DNA of 64,000 bases from Wenyingzhuangia heitensis. GTDB lineage: Bacteria > Bacteroidota > Bacteroidia > Flavobacteriales > Flavobacteriaceae. The stretch spans positions 1,054,001 through 1,118,000 of the forward strand of contig NZ_JAASQL010000001.1 in assembly GCF_011762155.1 (NCBI RefSeq). Direction: 5' to 3'. Positions 53,337-62,747 of this stretch are shown here, in pieces. Below the pieces are notes generated by a model. It did no database searches and was not told the DNA's origin. It saw nothing but the letters and a program-made list of their open reading frames with translations. A program made the translations under genes and the position numbers. Each line of letters begins with the position of its first letter. Position 1 is the stretch's first letter.

Positions 53337-54164
53337 TTAATTAAAAGTGTAACTAAGGTTTAAAGAACCCAAACCTGGTCTTAATTTCCAAAACTGAGTT
53401 AATTTTTGTTCTTTCTTACCCTCATAAATTTCAGTTAAATAGTTGTCTAGATAATTAACCGTTAAAATACCTAAAGTGGTTCCTAGAGCCACATCAGAAA
53501 GCCAGTGTGATTCTGCCCAAACTCTAGAAATGGGTACAATAGCACCAGCTGAATACAATCCTACTTTTATCCAAGTATTGTCTATTTGTCTAGCAATGGA
53601 ATGTACAAAAACCATTGATACTATAGAATGACCCGATGGAAATGCATGGTATTGTTTGTCTAAAGTAAAAGGATCTAAAGTATTATAATTTCCAACTCTA
53701 GGTCTTGCTCTACCCGCAATTACTTTTATAATGGTTTGTAAAGAACCTGCTGCTAAAACAGAAGTAAACATTAAAGCCCCTGTTTTTCTTATTTTATTGT
53801 TTTTAGTAATCAATCCAGTAGCGTAAATTCCTCCAGAAAAAGCAAAAGCATTTACGTGTCCTCCAAATCCATCTCCAAATTTTTTAATAGCACTAGGAAT
53901 GTGGGGCTCATGTCTTTTAGCCATTTTTTCTGTATAACTATCAATTAAGGTAAGTGCAGCAAAACCACCTATTACGGCACCAGCACCTATGTAGTCTTTT
54001 TTCTTCCATCGTAAAGGAGAAGTGTAAAAACGACCAATCCCCTTTAAGGTAGAATTAACATCACTTTTAATTGTGTTTAGAGTCGTCTCTTCTGTTTCAA
54101 TTGTTTCTTGACTGTAAGCTGTATGAGCGAAGCATATAAGAAAAAAAATAAATAATTTTTTCAT
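53337..54164 (-). CDS. Exported PAP2-superfamily phosphatase, copy 1
   Basis: This 275-residue PAP2 protein has a signal peptide (1-18). All three motifs are present: KVIAGRARPR (K-x6-RP), FPSGHS, and SRVWAESHWLSDV (SR-x5-H-x3-D). It is an acid phosphatase of lipid or pyrophosphate type (for example undecaprenyl pyrophosphate or PgpB-like). The C-terminal strand ends in SLNLSYTFN, which hints at outer-membrane insertion. It is a close paralogue of the next gene (2-bp gap) and sits between cysE and cysM. Confidence 0.92.
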   Translation of the reverse strand: MKKLFIFFLICFAHTAYSQETIETEETTLNTIKSDVNSTLKGIGRFYTSPLRWKKKDYIGAGAVIGGFAALTLIDSYTEKMAKRHEPHIPSAIKKFGDGFGGHVNAFAFSGGIYATGLITKNNKIRKTGALMFTSVLAAGSLQTIIKVIAGRARPRVGNYNTLDPFTLDKQYHAFPSGHSIVSMVFVHSIARQIDNTWIKVGLYSAGAIVPISRVWAESHWLSDVALGTTLGILTVNYLDNYLTEIYEGKKEQKLTQFWKLRPGLGSLNLSYTFN

Positions 54165-54166
54165 AA

Positions 54167-55009
54167 TTAGTTAAAAGTATAGCTAAGTTTAAAATTTGTT
54201 AATCCAGCATCTAGTTTCCAGGTGTTGGTTAGTTTTTTACCAGAATCTTCACCTTCGTATATTTTAGTTAAATATCTATCCAAACTATCTACGGTAATAA
54301 AACCGATAAAAGTTCCCAAAGCCACATCGGAAAACCAGTGAGCACCATCCCATAATCTAGAAATAGGAGTAATAGCTCCAACTGCATAAACACCTGCTTT
54401 TCCCCAAGGATTGTCTATTTGTCTGGCAATACTGTGTGCAAATACGGTAGCCACTACAGAGTGTCCTGACGGAAAAGAGTGATAGGCTGCTAATGGTGTA
54501 AAAGGTTTATAGGCTCTAGATCCTACACCTGCAGATGGCCTAGCTCTCCCCACCATAGTTTTGATGGTGGTTTGCAAAAAACCGGCTGCAGCAATGGATG
54601 ACATTAATAAGATTCCTGTTTTTTTTACTTTATTTTTTTTAGCAAAGTGTCCGTAAGCATATAATCCTCCAGAAAACACAACAGCATTGATAGGGCCACC
54701 AAACCAATCTCCAAATTCTCTTACAGGAGTAGGAACATCATCTCTTAGGTCTGTAAATAGAGGGTGAATATCTTCATCAACAAAAGTTAAAGCAGCATAG
54801 GTTCCTAAAACCAATCCCACTTGTACTAGTTGTGGCTTTTTCCATTTAAATGGAGTTGTGTAAAAATGAGCAATTCCTTGCCAAGTATGTCTAAAATCAT
54901 CTTTAACAGATTGTTCCTCCACAACACTTTCTAAAGATTTTTGGGAATAACAATTGGTGGTAAAGGCCAATAAAAAAAGTGTGAGAGCAAGTTGAAAATT
55001 CTTTGTCAT
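54167..55009 (-). CDS. Exported PAP2-superfamily phosphatase, copy 2
   Basis: This 280-residue paralogue of the adjacent gene has a signal peptide (1-22), KTMVGRARPS, FPSGHS and SRLWDGAHWFSDV motifs, and a similar C-terminal end FKLSYTFN. All catalytic residues are kept in both copies, so both are probably active. It starts 6 bp after the stop of the cysE gene. The two copies have diverged enough to suggest an old duplication. Substrates are not known. Confidence 0.92.
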   Translation of the reverse strand: MTKNFQLALTLFLLAFTTNCYSQKSLESVVEEQSVKDDFRHTWQGIAHFYTTPFKWKKPQLVQVGLVLGTYAALTFVDEDIHPLFTDLRDDVPTPVREFGDWFGGPINAVVFSGGLYAYGHFAKKNKVKKTGILLMSSIAAAGFLQTTIKTMVGRARPSAGVGSRAYKPFTPLAAYHSFPSGHSVVATVFAHSIARQIDNPWGKAGVYAVGAITPISRLWDGAHWFSDVALGTFIGFITVDSLDRYLTKIYEGEDSGKKLTNTWKLDAGLTNFKLSYTFN

Positions 55010-55015
55010 GTTTTA

Positions 55016-55792
55016 TTATCTAGATTTTATATTTGCTTGAATGGTATTGTAAACTACAGAGTTGCTAGGTACCGATTTGGTTACCCAAACGTTTCCTCCA
55101 ATAATTGAATTTTCTCCCACGATAGTTTCTCCCCCTAAGATAGTTGCATTTGCATAGATGCATACGTTAGATTTTACGGTAGGATGTCTTTTGGTGTCTT
55201 GTTTGTCTTTACTAACGCTTAAAGCTCCTAAAGTAACTCCTTGATAAATTTTAACATTGGGTTCTATAATACAAGTTTCTCCAATAACAATTCCCGTAGC
55301 ATGGTCTATAAATACAGGGGCATAAATAGTAGCACCAGGGTGAATATCTGTTCCGGTTAAACGATGTGCATATTCACTCATTAGCCTAGCAAAAAGATAC
55401 AGTTTTTGATTGTATATTTCATGACTTAATCTGTGTATGGCGATGGCATAAAATCCAGGATAAGCAAAGTAAATCTCTTCTACTCTTCTTGCAGCCGGAT
55501 CAGACTCCATAAAATAGGTAGCATCTTTGTTTAGATCTTTTAAAATAGAGGGGAGTTTTTCTGCAAAAACAATCCAAGCTTTGTCGCAAATCTCCTGAGT
55601 AGAAGCACATGAAATTTTAGCTGCTTTTTTAAATAAAAGTTCTAATTCTTTAAAGCCGTTGGCTAAATCTATACTGTCATCAAATAAAACACTAAAAATT
55701 TTTTGAGTAAAATCTTCAACACTCGTTTTTACACTATAGTTCAAATCGGTGTTTTGTTTAATGTTTTGTAGTTGTTCTATTATTTGTTTCAT
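55016..55792 (-). CDS. cysE: Serine O-acetyltransferase
   Basis: This 258-residue enzyme has an N-terminal helical domain and a C-terminal left-handed beta-helix made of hexapeptide repeats (for example IVIGETCIIEPNVKIYQGV). The catalytic His and Asp are in DIHPGATIYAPVFIDHATG, and GALSVSK follows. It is of the EpsC subtype with an extended N-terminus. It makes O-acetylserine for CysM, whose gene is in the same operon. The 2-hydroxyacid dehydrogenase gene lies 30 bp upstream. Confidence 0.94.
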   Translation of the reverse strand: MKQIIEQLQNIKQNTDLNYSVKTSVEDFTQKIFSVLFDDSIDLANGFKELELLFKKAAKISCASTQEICDKAWIVFAEKLPSILKDLNKDATYFMESDPAARRVEEIYFAYPGFYAIAIHRLSHEIYNQKLYLFARLMSEYAHRLTGTDIHPGATIYAPVFIDHATGIVIGETCIIEPNVKIYQGVTLGALSVSKDKQDTKRHPTVKSNVCIYANATILGGETIVGENSIIGGNVWVTKSVPSNSVVYNTIQANIKSR

Positions 55793-55822
55793 GCTAAAGT
55801 TGTCTAAGCATAAAAGTAAACA

Positions 55823-56773
55823 TTACAATTCTTTAATAAAAAATTGTTGCTGTATCTTTTGAGTGATTGTTTTTGCGAGTTTGTATTTAGATTCTATCGT
55901 CCAACCTGCAATGTGTGGAGAGAGTAAAACGTTGTCTGCCTGAATTAAATATTCAAACGCTTTTGGAAGTTGATTGTTTTCAAAAAGGTTTTCAAAAGAT
56001 AATTTTTCGTATTCCAAAACATCTAAACAAGCTCCTGCTATTTTTTTAGAGATTAAAGCAGCTACCAAATCATTAGTAACAATAGCAGTTCCTCTAGCTG
56101 TATTGATGATATAAAAAGGTTTTTTAAATCCGTTGATAAAATCAGCATCAATCATTTTAAAAGATTGCTCGTTGTGTGGAGTATGGATGCTTAACACATC
56201 GGTTTTTTGTTGTAGTTCTTGCAAAGAAACTTGTGTGCAATTTTCATCGCCTACATTTTCTTTTAAATCGTAACAAAGTACAGTACAGTCAAAACCTTTA
56301 AGTTTTTTAGCAAAGGCTTTTCCCATGTTTCCGTAACCAATTAATCCAATTGTTTTTCCTTCTAGCTCTAAACCTCTATTGGCTTCTCGTAGCCATTGAC
56401 CTTGTCTAATTTCTAAATCGGCTTTTTTTAAGTTGTTAAACAAACTTAAAATCATACCCAAAGCATGTTCTCCAACAGCATTGCTATTTCCTTCGGGAGC
56501 AGCTATTAGAGCAATACCTTTACTTGTTGCATACTCACAATCTATACTTTCTAATCCCGCACCCACACGTGCAATAAATTTTAAATTACTGGCAGCATCT
56601 ATAAACGTTTTGTCTATTTTAAAACGACTACGGATTACAATACCATCGTAATTGACAATTTTAGCCTCTATTTCTGTTTTGGATGAGGTATAATCTTCGT
56701 GGTTTATACAACCAAATAAAGTTAAATCTTCTTGTAGTACAGGATGATTGGAGTCTATGTGAAGTATTTTCAT
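55823..56773 (-). CDS. D-isomer specific 2-hydroxyacid dehydrogenase (possible phosphoglycerate dehydrogenase)
   Basis: This 316-residue protein has an N-terminal substrate-binding half, an NAD-binding Rossmann domain with GLIGYGNMGKAFAKKL near residue 142, and the catalytic Arg/Glu/His set of the family (NTARGTA, LDVLEYEK, SPHIAGWT). The conserved EGNSNAVGEHALGM loop is present. In front of cysE it is well placed to make the serine precursor 3-phosphohydroxypyruvate. There is no regulatory ACT domain. A pyruvate- or glyoxylate-type activity is the alternative. Confidence 0.88.
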   Translation of the reverse strand: MKILHIDSNHPVLQEDLTLFGCINHEDYTSSKTEIEAKIVNYDGIVIRSRFKIDKTFIDAASNLKFIARVGAGLESIDCEYATSKGIALIAAPEGNSNAVGEHALGMILSLFNNLKKADLEIRQGQWLREANRGLELEGKTIGLIGYGNMGKAFAKKLKGFDCTVLCYDLKENVGDENCTQVSLQELQQKTDVLSIHTPHNEQSFKMIDADFINGFKKPFYIINTARGTAIVTNDLVAALISKKIAGACLDVLEYEKLSFENLFENNQLPKAFEYLIQADNVLLSPHIAGWTIESKYKLAKTITQKIQQQFFIKEL

Positions 56774-56837
56774 AATTAGATATTATGCAGAGGGGTTTTG
56801 TTGTTTACAAATGGCTAAATTAAAATAGTTGTCTGAT

Positions 56838-57713
56838 TTAGTAATCACATTCTTCTTTAGTTTTTTCAAGATATTTTAAACTTTTATCAGTAAACTCATA
56901 ACCACTATTGGTTGTTGTATCTGATGAGTTGTTATGATAACTAATAGTTTTTGTAGTATATTTTCTGTAATTGTTTTCAGATTCTGAAATACCTCTTAAA
57001 TCGATAAAAGGCAAGTTTTTTAAAGGGTTTGGATAACTATCATAATTTTCAAATTTTTGAATTGTATGGTGGCTTGTTTCAGAGTTATCTTCTGTATTTA
57101 TAGAAGTACTGAATGTTCTTATTTCAGCTAAATTATTATTTAGGTATTTATACTCTTTTTTACTGCTAGAAGTGTAACTTATACTAGAAGTTTGTTTAAC
57201 GTACGTTTTTACTGTTGTATGAATACGATTTTGATTATCATAGGTAATATTTTCAGTAGCGTAAAGTTTTTTGTTAGAACCGAAATAGTGGTGAATGATA
57301 TTGACTTTTTTAGTAGTGTTTAGGTATTCATATATATAATAAGAGTTTTTGGCATATAATTTATTAAGCCTACCTGAATTATCATAAATTAAACTATCAG
57401 TTGATTCATAGTTTAATTGATTAGGAGAGTAGTATGTGGGAGAAGAATTTTTATAAGCTGCATAGTTATACTTTACTCTTTTTTCTAACTGATTCTTTTT
57501 GTTATAAAAATAACGAGTTTGATAGAGGGTTGTGTCTTTGTAATTAATGTTTTCACTTGTTGATGGATTAAAAATAATATCTGAATTTTCAGAAATTATT
57601 TTTTTTAGAAATATACCATCACTAAAAATGATTCTGCATTTTCCATTATTGAGATCATTACTTTTAGAACAACTAATTAAGATTAAAGCTATAATTGTAA
57701 TATAAGTTTTCAT
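56838..57713 (-). CDS. Hypothetical lipoprotein with RHS-like YD pattern
   Basis: This 291-residue protein has a lipoprotein signal (LILISC near residues 11-16). The rest contains repeated short tyrosine-rich segments of the kind YNKKNQLEKRVKYNY and YDNSGRLNKLYAK, similar to single RHS/YD-type repeat units but irregular. I recognise no named family. It is AT-rich and full of Asn/Tyr/Ser, unlike its neighbours, which suggests an accessory or fast-evolving gene. No partner gene is close. Confidence 0.75.
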   Translation of the reverse strand: MKTYITIIALILISCSKSNDLNNGKCRIIFSDGIFLKKIISENSDIIFNPSTSENINYKDTTLYQTRYFYNKKNQLEKRVKYNYAAYKNSSPTYYSPNQLNYESTDSLIYDNSGRLNKLYAKNSYYIYEYLNTTKKVNIIHHYFGSNKKLYATENITYDNQNRIHTTVKTYVKQTSSISYTSSSKKEYKYLNNNLAEIRTFSTSINTEDNSETSHHTIQKFENYDSYPNPLKNLPFIDLRGISESENNYRKYTTKTISYHNNSSDTTTNSGYEFTDKSLKYLEKTKEECDY

Positions 57714-57878
57714 AAATAAATTATTTACTAAGTTTTTGTATAGCTTTAAAATGTGAATTTTTAAATAAAGTGTTTAAAGTAAAATTAAAAAGAATCAACT
57801 GATTTAAGTAAATAAAAATTAGAAAAAAGAGAGTTGATATTAAGAAAATGTTGTTTTGTGTTTTTAATCAAAATTTTA

Positions 57879-58376
57879 TTAAAAACAAGGTTTGTCGCTA
57901 TAATTGTTTGAGTTGTGATCAATAGTGAATTTGAATTCTTTATGATCTTTTACTCTAATATATTTTACATAATCCCATATTCCAGAATGCGTTAAAATAT
58001 ATTGTCCGTTTAGCTTGTCGTCAATTATTTCGTTATAGTATTTAATGATTGTTGGATGTGCTCCTCCTTTGATAAATTCTTCCTTTAGATAAGTAAGAGC
58101 TATAGATGTTTTTTGTCTTTTGTACTTTACATCAGTAGCTTTATTGTTGTTAAATTTAATCCAAATTTTTAAATCTTTAATATCATCGGAATTGTAGCAT
58201 ATATAATGTTCTTTAGATGCTATTGTTGTGTTTTCTGAAGGTTTATTTGTGGTGAAACTTTCTTCTTTATGTTCAACACTTTCTGTAATTGTAGTTTTAG
58301 GACTTTCTTTTTTCTCTTCTTTACAAGAAGCTAGTAGCAATATGTTTATTAGAAGTAGTTTAAAGAATGTTTTCAT
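57879..58376 (-). CDS. Hypothetical lipoprotein
   Basis: This 165-residue protein has a lipoprotein signal (LLLASC, Cys18). A Lys/Glu/Thr-rich linker (about 20-55) and a small domain of about 105 residues follow. The domain starts at EHYICYNSDD and contains KIWIKFNNNKATDVKYK-like segments. No named family is recognised. The gap 57714-57878 between this gene and the next lipoprotein shows no gene or hairpin of note. Confidence 0.75.
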   Translation of the reverse strand: MKTFFKLLLINILLLASCKEEKKESPKTTITESVEHKEESFTTNKPSENTTIASKEHYICYNSDDIKDLKIWIKFNNNKATDVKYKRQKTSIALTYLKEEFIKGGAHPTIIKYYNEIIDDKLNGQYILTHSGIWDYVKYIRVKDHKEFKFTIDHNSNNYSDKPCF

Positions 58377-58415
58377 GATGGAATTTTTTTGAACAATATT
58401 AAAATCTAATTTGTA

Positions 58416-59234
58416 TTAATATTGTTCTTTTTCATTAGGAAAATCTACCGATTTCACATCTTTTGTGTATTGTTCTACGGCATTACTCATATCATCATAT
58501 AAGTTTAAATACCTGCGTAAAAAACGAGGATGAAATTCGTGAGTCATTCCAAACATATCGTGTGTAACCAATACTTGTCCATCTACAGCAGCACCTGCTC
58601 CAATTCCAATTACAGGAATGGTTAAACTTTGGGCTACTTTTTGGGCTAATTTTGCGGGTATTTTTTCTAATACCAAAGCAAAACAACCTTTAGATTCTAA
58701 AAATTTAGCATCCGCTATTAATTTTTCAGCTTCTTCTTCTTCTTTAGCTCTAACTGTATAAGTTCCAAATTGGTAAATAGATTGTGGAGTTAATCCTAAA
58801 TGTCCCATTACAGGAATTCCTGCCTGAATAATTCTAGACAAAGCATTTTCTATTTCTACACCGCCTTCTACTTTTACAGCATGTGCTCCAGATTCTTTCA
58901 TAATTCTAATAGCAGAACGCAAAGCTTCTTTAGAGTCTGATTGATAACTACCAAAAGGAATGTCTACAACTACCAAGCTTCTTTTGGTAGCTCTAACCAC
59001 ACTACTTGCATGGTAAATCATTTGATCTAAAGTAATAGGCAAGGTAGTTTCGTGACCTGCCATTACGTTAGAGGCAGAATCTCCCACTAAAATTACATCT
59101 ACACCAGCAGTGTCAATAATTTTAGCCATGGTAAAATCATAAGCCGTAAGCATAGAGATTTTTTCTCCATTACTTTTCATTTTAATTAACGTGTTGGTGG
59201 TAATTCTCTTGTATTCTTTTTTTATTGCAGACAT
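58416..59234 (-). CDS. panB: 3-methyl-2-oxobutanoate hydroxymethyltransferase
   Basis: This 272-residue TIM-barrel enzyme of pantothenate synthesis has the metal-binding Asp in [19 protein letters not shown] and the motif PFGSYQ. Catalytic Glu-containing [12 protein letters not shown] and the conserved [16 protein letters not shown] segment follow. Length and motifs are normal. It transfers a hydroxymethyl group from methylene-tetrahydrofolate to 2-oxoisovalerate. The rest of the pathway is not next to it. Confidence 0.97.
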   Translation of the reverse strand: MSAIKKEYKRITTNTLIKMKSNGEKISMLTAYDFTMAKIIDTAGVDVILVGDSASNVMAGHETTLPITLDQMIYHASSVVRATKRSLVVVDIPFGSYQSDSKEALRSAIRIMKESGAHAVKVEGGVEIENALSRIIQAGIPVMGHLGLTPQSIYQFGTYTVRAKEEEEAEKLIADAKFLESKGCFALVLEKIPAKLAQKVAQSLTIPVIGIGAGAAVDGQVLVTHDMFGMTHEFHPRFLRRYLNLYDDMSNAVEQYTKDVKSVDFPNEKEQY

Positions 59235-59393
59235 AATTTTAATAGAATCTAAAAAATTTAGTGTGTAAAATTACTCTTTTTTAAGGAAATAGAATCATTA
59301 AATTATAGATTACTATATTTAGATTCCAGAGTGTAAAATGGCACATTTGTTGAGAAAAACCATATCTTTATCACGTAAAACCTACAAGGGAAC

Positions 59394-59966
59394 ATGTCAG
59401 AAGAAACTAAAATACATACACTAGATCCAGATAAATGGATAGACTCTTATGCGGACTATTTGTTTAATTACACAATTGCTAGGGTAAGTGATGCTGAAAA
59501 GGCCAAAGACTTAGTACAAGAAACGTTTTTTGCGGGTCTAAAATCTATGAAAAATTTTGAAGGTAAAGCAAGTGAAAGAACTTGGTTAATTTCAATCTTA
59601 AAAAGAAAGATTATAGATCATTATCGTAAAACAAATTCTAAGAAAGGGAAGGCCGAAGTTCGTATGAACTTTTACAGTGATGGTGAAAGAGATGGGGATT
59701 GGCTAGAAGAAAGAGTTCCACAAGAGTGGAATGGAGGTGCGGATGCTGAAATGGAATCTGAAGAATTAGGTGCAGCTTTACAGGCTTGTATAGAAAAGTT
59801 ACCAGAAAAATATAGAATGGTTTTTGAAATGAAAACAATTCAGGGGTTTGATACAGAAGATATTTGTAATGAGTTGGACATAACCTCGTCTAATCTTTGG
59901 GTTATCATCCATAGAGCCAGAACTCAATTAAGAAAGTGTATGGAAGATAACTGGTTTAAAAAGTAA
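59394..59966 (+). CDS. ECF-type RNA polymerase sigma factor
   Basis: The 190-residue sigma-70 family protein has region 2 (about 15-85: DLVQETFFAGLKSMKNFEG, then TWLISILKRKIIDHYR) and region 4 (about 130-185: LPEKYRMVFEMKTIQGFDTEDICNELDIT, HTH end SSNLWVIIHRAR). An acidic linker of about 45 residues connects them. The next gene, 2 bp downstream, encodes a small HxxxCxxC protein that is probably its anti-sigma factor, and an O-methyltransferase follows. The unit looks like a stress-response operon. The signal is unknown. Confidence 0.94.
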   Translation: MSEETKIHTLDPDKWIDSYADYLFNYTIARVSDAEKAKDLVQETFFAGLKSMKNFEGKASERTWLISILKRKIIDHYRKTNSKKGKAEVRMNFYSDGERDGDWLEERVPQEWNGGADAEMESEELGAALQACIEKLPEKYRMVFEMKTIQGFDTEDICNELDITSSNLWVIIHRARTQLRKCMEDNWFKK

Positions 59967-59968
59967 GG

Positions 59969-60241
59969 ATGGCCATGGGAAAAATTAAAATTACATGTAA
60001 AGAAGCTACTGCAATTTGTACAAAAGCACAATATGGAGAAGCGAGTCTTTTAGATAAAATAAAATTAAATCTACATTTTGTGTATTGCAAAACGTGTAGG
60101 TTATTTAGTAGACAAAACTCAGAGTTGTCTGATATATGTGCCTTGGCAAAAAAATACCAAGAGTCACATAAGTGTTGTTTAAGTGCAGAGGATAAAGAAA
60201 GACTAAAAGCACAAATTAAAGAATTAGACAAAGAAAAATAA
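59969..60241 (+). CDS. Probable zinc-binding anti-sigma factor
   Basis: This 90-residue soluble protein has an N-terminal Cys region (ITCKEATAICTKAQYGE) followed by LHFVYCKTC. That last segment matches the HxxxCxxC signature of zinc-dependent anti-sigma (ZAS) domains. Lys/Glu-rich helices follow. There is no transmembrane helix, so it would act in the cytosol. It lies 2 bp after the ECF sigma gene and 1 bp before the O-methyltransferase gene. Release of the sigma factor could depend on cysteine oxidation. That is inferred from related ZAS proteins. Confidence 0.75.
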   Translation: MAMGKIKITCKEATAICTKAQYGEASLLDKIKLNLHFVYCKTCRLFSRQNSELSDICALAKKYQESHKCCLSAEDKERLKAQIKELDKEK

Positions 60242-60242
60242 G

Positions 60243-60884
60243 ATGCACTTTTTACCAGAAGGGATTGATCAGTATGCCGTAAATCATTCTCAGCAAGAGC
60301 CAGAACTTTTACAAGATTTAAATACAGAAACTTGGCAAACCGTATTAAATCCACGTATGCTAAGTGGTACCTACCAAGGGAGGTTGTTGTCTATATTAGC
60401 CAAACTAATCAATCCTAAGAATATTTTAGAAATAGGAACTTATACAGGGTATTCTGCTCTTTGTATGTGTGAAGGAATACAATCTACAGGAGTATTACAT
60501 ACTATAGATAAAAATGAAGAGTTGTTTGATTTGCAACGCAAGTATTTTGATTTGTCACCATGGGGAGCACAAATGCATCAACATGTAGGAAATGCAATAG
60601 ATATTATTCCTAACATTGATGAAAAATTTGATTTGGTTTTTATTGATGCTGACAAAGCTAACTATTCCAATTATTTTGATTTAATTATTGATAAAATGAA
60701 TCCGGGAGGAGTTATTTTATCAGACAATGTTTTATGGAGCGGAAAAGTAGTGCAAGAATTAGATCCTAAAGATATAGATACCAGAGAACTATTACATTAC
60801 AATAAAAAAGTAAATCAAGATTCTAGAGTAGAAACAATATTATTACCTATTAGAGACGGATTGACCATTACAAGAGTAAAATAA
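60243..60884 (+). CDS. SAM-dependent O-methyltransferase (class I)
   Basis: This 213-residue enzyme is of the catechol/caffeoyl-CoA O-methyltransferase type. The SAM site is ILEIGTYTGYSALCM, and the metal-binding acidic residues are in VFIDADKANYSNYF and GGVILSDNVLWSG. It methylates a hydroxyl on a small aromatic or unknown substrate in the cytosol. It is the third gene of the sigma-factor operon, which suggests that its expression is controlled by that sigma factor. Confidence 0.94.
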   Translation: MHFLPEGIDQYAVNHSQQEPELLQDLNTETWQTVLNPRMLSGTYQGRLLSILAKLINPKNILEIGTYTGYSALCMCEGIQSTGVLHTIDKNEELFDLQRKYFDLSPWGAQMHQHVGNAIDIIPNIDEKFDLVFIDADKANYSNYFDLIIDKMNPGGVILSDNVLWSGKVVQELDPKDIDTRELLHYNKKVNQDSRVETILLPIRDGLTITRVK

Positions 60885-60969
60885 TTACTTTAATTACTAT
60901 TTGTGTCTTTAAAATGCATAGTTATATTATAAATTAGCAAATTAGAACTAATTTAGACAACTACATGTT

Positions 60970-62694
60970 ATGCGTTGGAAAACCAAAAACTTACCAAATA
61001 TAGAAACTGTAAATAGTTTGGCTACTTCTTTAGGGGTAGATAAAACTATTGCGCTTCTTTTGGTACAACGTGGAGTTGATACTTTTGACAAAGCCAAAGA
61101 ATATTTTAGACCTAGCCTAAAAACACTACACAATCCTTTTTTAATGAAAGGAATGGATAAGGCAGTAGAACGAGTTTTTAAAGCCATAGAAGCAGAAGAA
61201 ACCATTATGGTTTTTGGAGATTATGATGTAGATGGTACTACAGCTGTAGCTTTAATGTCGTCTTATTTACTGACTATTTATCCTAATGTGGTAACTTATA
61301 TTCCGGATAGGTATAAAGAAGGGTACGGAATTTCATACCAAGGAATTGATTTTGCAGAGGACAATGATATTTCTTTAATTATTGCTTTGGATTGTGGTAT
61401 TAAAGCCATTGATAAAGTTGCCTATGCAAAAGAAAAAAACATCGATTTTATTATTTGTGATCATCACAGACCAGGAGCCACGGTTCCAGATGCAGTTGCT
61501 GTTTTAGATCCTAAACAAATAGATTGTAAGTATCCTTATGATGAACTTTCGGGATGCGGAGTCGGTTTTAAATTGATACAAGCCATTGCAGAAACTTTAG
61601 AAGAACCTTTTGAAACACTGCATCCGTATTTAGATTTATTGGCTGTTAGTATTGCAGCAGATATTGTTCCTATGGATGGAGAGAATAGAGTATTGGCTTA
61701 TCACGGGTTAAAAGTGATAAATTCCAATCCAAGACCTGGTATAAAAGCAATATTAAATCAAATAAACAAAACAGAACTAACCATTACCGATGTTGTTTTT
61801 ATTATTGCTCCTAGAATTAACGCAGCGGGTAGAATGAAACAAGGAATTCATGCTGTTGAGTTGTTAACTGAACAGAATGAAAATTTAGCCAAAAAATTTG
61901 CAGAAGAAATAGATAAATACAACGCAGATAGAAAAGAATTAGATAAAAAAATTACGTATGAAGCTATTGAACAAATTAGAGAAAATAATGAAGAGCAAAA
62001 CAGCACGAATGTTGTTTTTTGTGAAACTTGGCATAAAGGTGTTATTGGTATTGTGGCTTCAAGAGTTATAGAAACTTATTACAAACCTACGTTGGTTTTT
62101 ACCAAAAGCGGGAACAAGTTAGCTGCATCTGCTCGTTCTGTAAAAGGATTTGATGTTTACAATGCGCTAGAAGCTTGTTCTGAACACATAGAACAATTTG
62201 GAGGGCATAAATATGCTGCAGGACTTACTTTGTTGCCAGAAAATTACAAAGCTTTTAAAGCTTGTTTTGAAAAAGTAGTAAAAGAAACACTTCCTGTTGA
62301 ATTAACTTCTCCAGAAATTACCATTGATGCTGAGGTTGATTTGGTAGACTTAACACCAAAGTTTTTTAGAATTTTATCTCAATTTGCTCCTTTTGGTCCT
62401 GTGAATATGAAACCTGTTTTTAAGGCTACAGGTTTAAGAGATAATGGTTATGGTAAACGAATTGGTAAAGTAGAAAATGAAGAAGATTTTCCAGAACATT
62501 TGCGATTAAATATTGTTTATGGAGCAGATAAAAAAACATACAATGCCATTGGTTTTAGTATGGGAGATAAACTAGAAGAAATTAACAACTCTGAAACTTT
62601 TGAAGCTGCTTTTACCTTAGAAGAAAACAACTGGAATGGTTACTCTTCTTTACAATTAATGTTAAAAGATATAAGGTGTGAGGAAGTAAATTAA
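60970..62694 (+). CDS. recJ: Single-stranded-DNA-specific exonuclease RecJ
   Basis: This 574-residue 5'-3' exonuclease of the DHH superfamily has the motifs FGDYDVDGTTAVALM (motif I), ALDCGIKA, FIICDHHRPG (DHH) and SGCGVGFKL, with PRINAAGRM in the middle and GGHKYAAGLTL in the DHHA1 domain. The order and length are normal. It degrades single-stranded DNA during recombination and mismatch repair. The gene is monocistronic, with an 85-bp upstream gap. Confidence 0.97.
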   Translation: MRWKTKNLPNIETVNSLATSLGVDKTIALLLVQRGVDTFDKAKEYFRPSLKTLHNPFLMKGMDKAVERVFKAIEAEETIMVFGDYDVDGTTAVALMSSYLLTIYPNVVTYIPDRYKEGYGISYQGIDFAEDNDISLIIALDCGIKAIDKVAYAKEKNIDFIICDHHRPGATVPDAVAVLDPKQIDCKYPYDELSGCGVGFKLIQAIAETLEEPFETLHPYLDLLAVSIAADIVPMDGENRVLAYHGLKVINSNPRPGIKAILNQINKTELTITDVVFIIAPRINAAGRMKQGIHAVELLTEQNENLAKKFAEEIDKYNADRKELDKKITYEAIEQIRENNEEQNSTNVVFCETWHKGVIGIVASRVIETYYKPTLVFTKSGNKLAASARSVKGFDVYNALEACSEHIEQFGGHKYAAGLTLLPENYKAFKACFEKVVKETLPVELTSPEITIDAEVDLVDLTPKFFRILSQFAPFGPVNMKPVFKATGLRDNGYGKRIGKVENEEDFPEHLRLNIVYGADKKTYNAIGFSMGDKLEEINNSETFEAAFTLEENNWNGYSSLQLMLKDIRCEEVN

Positions 62695-62747
62695 AATACT
62701 TCTTCTTGTTTTTTTTAGTTGATTTTAGAACAAATGTAATTTAGTTA

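Noticed and set aside
58391-58427. Terminator of panB
   Set aside because: A 12-bp inverted repeat (GAACAATATTAA and TTAATATTGTTC) overlaps the panB stop codon, but no T run follows on the minus strand, so it is not a typical terminator.
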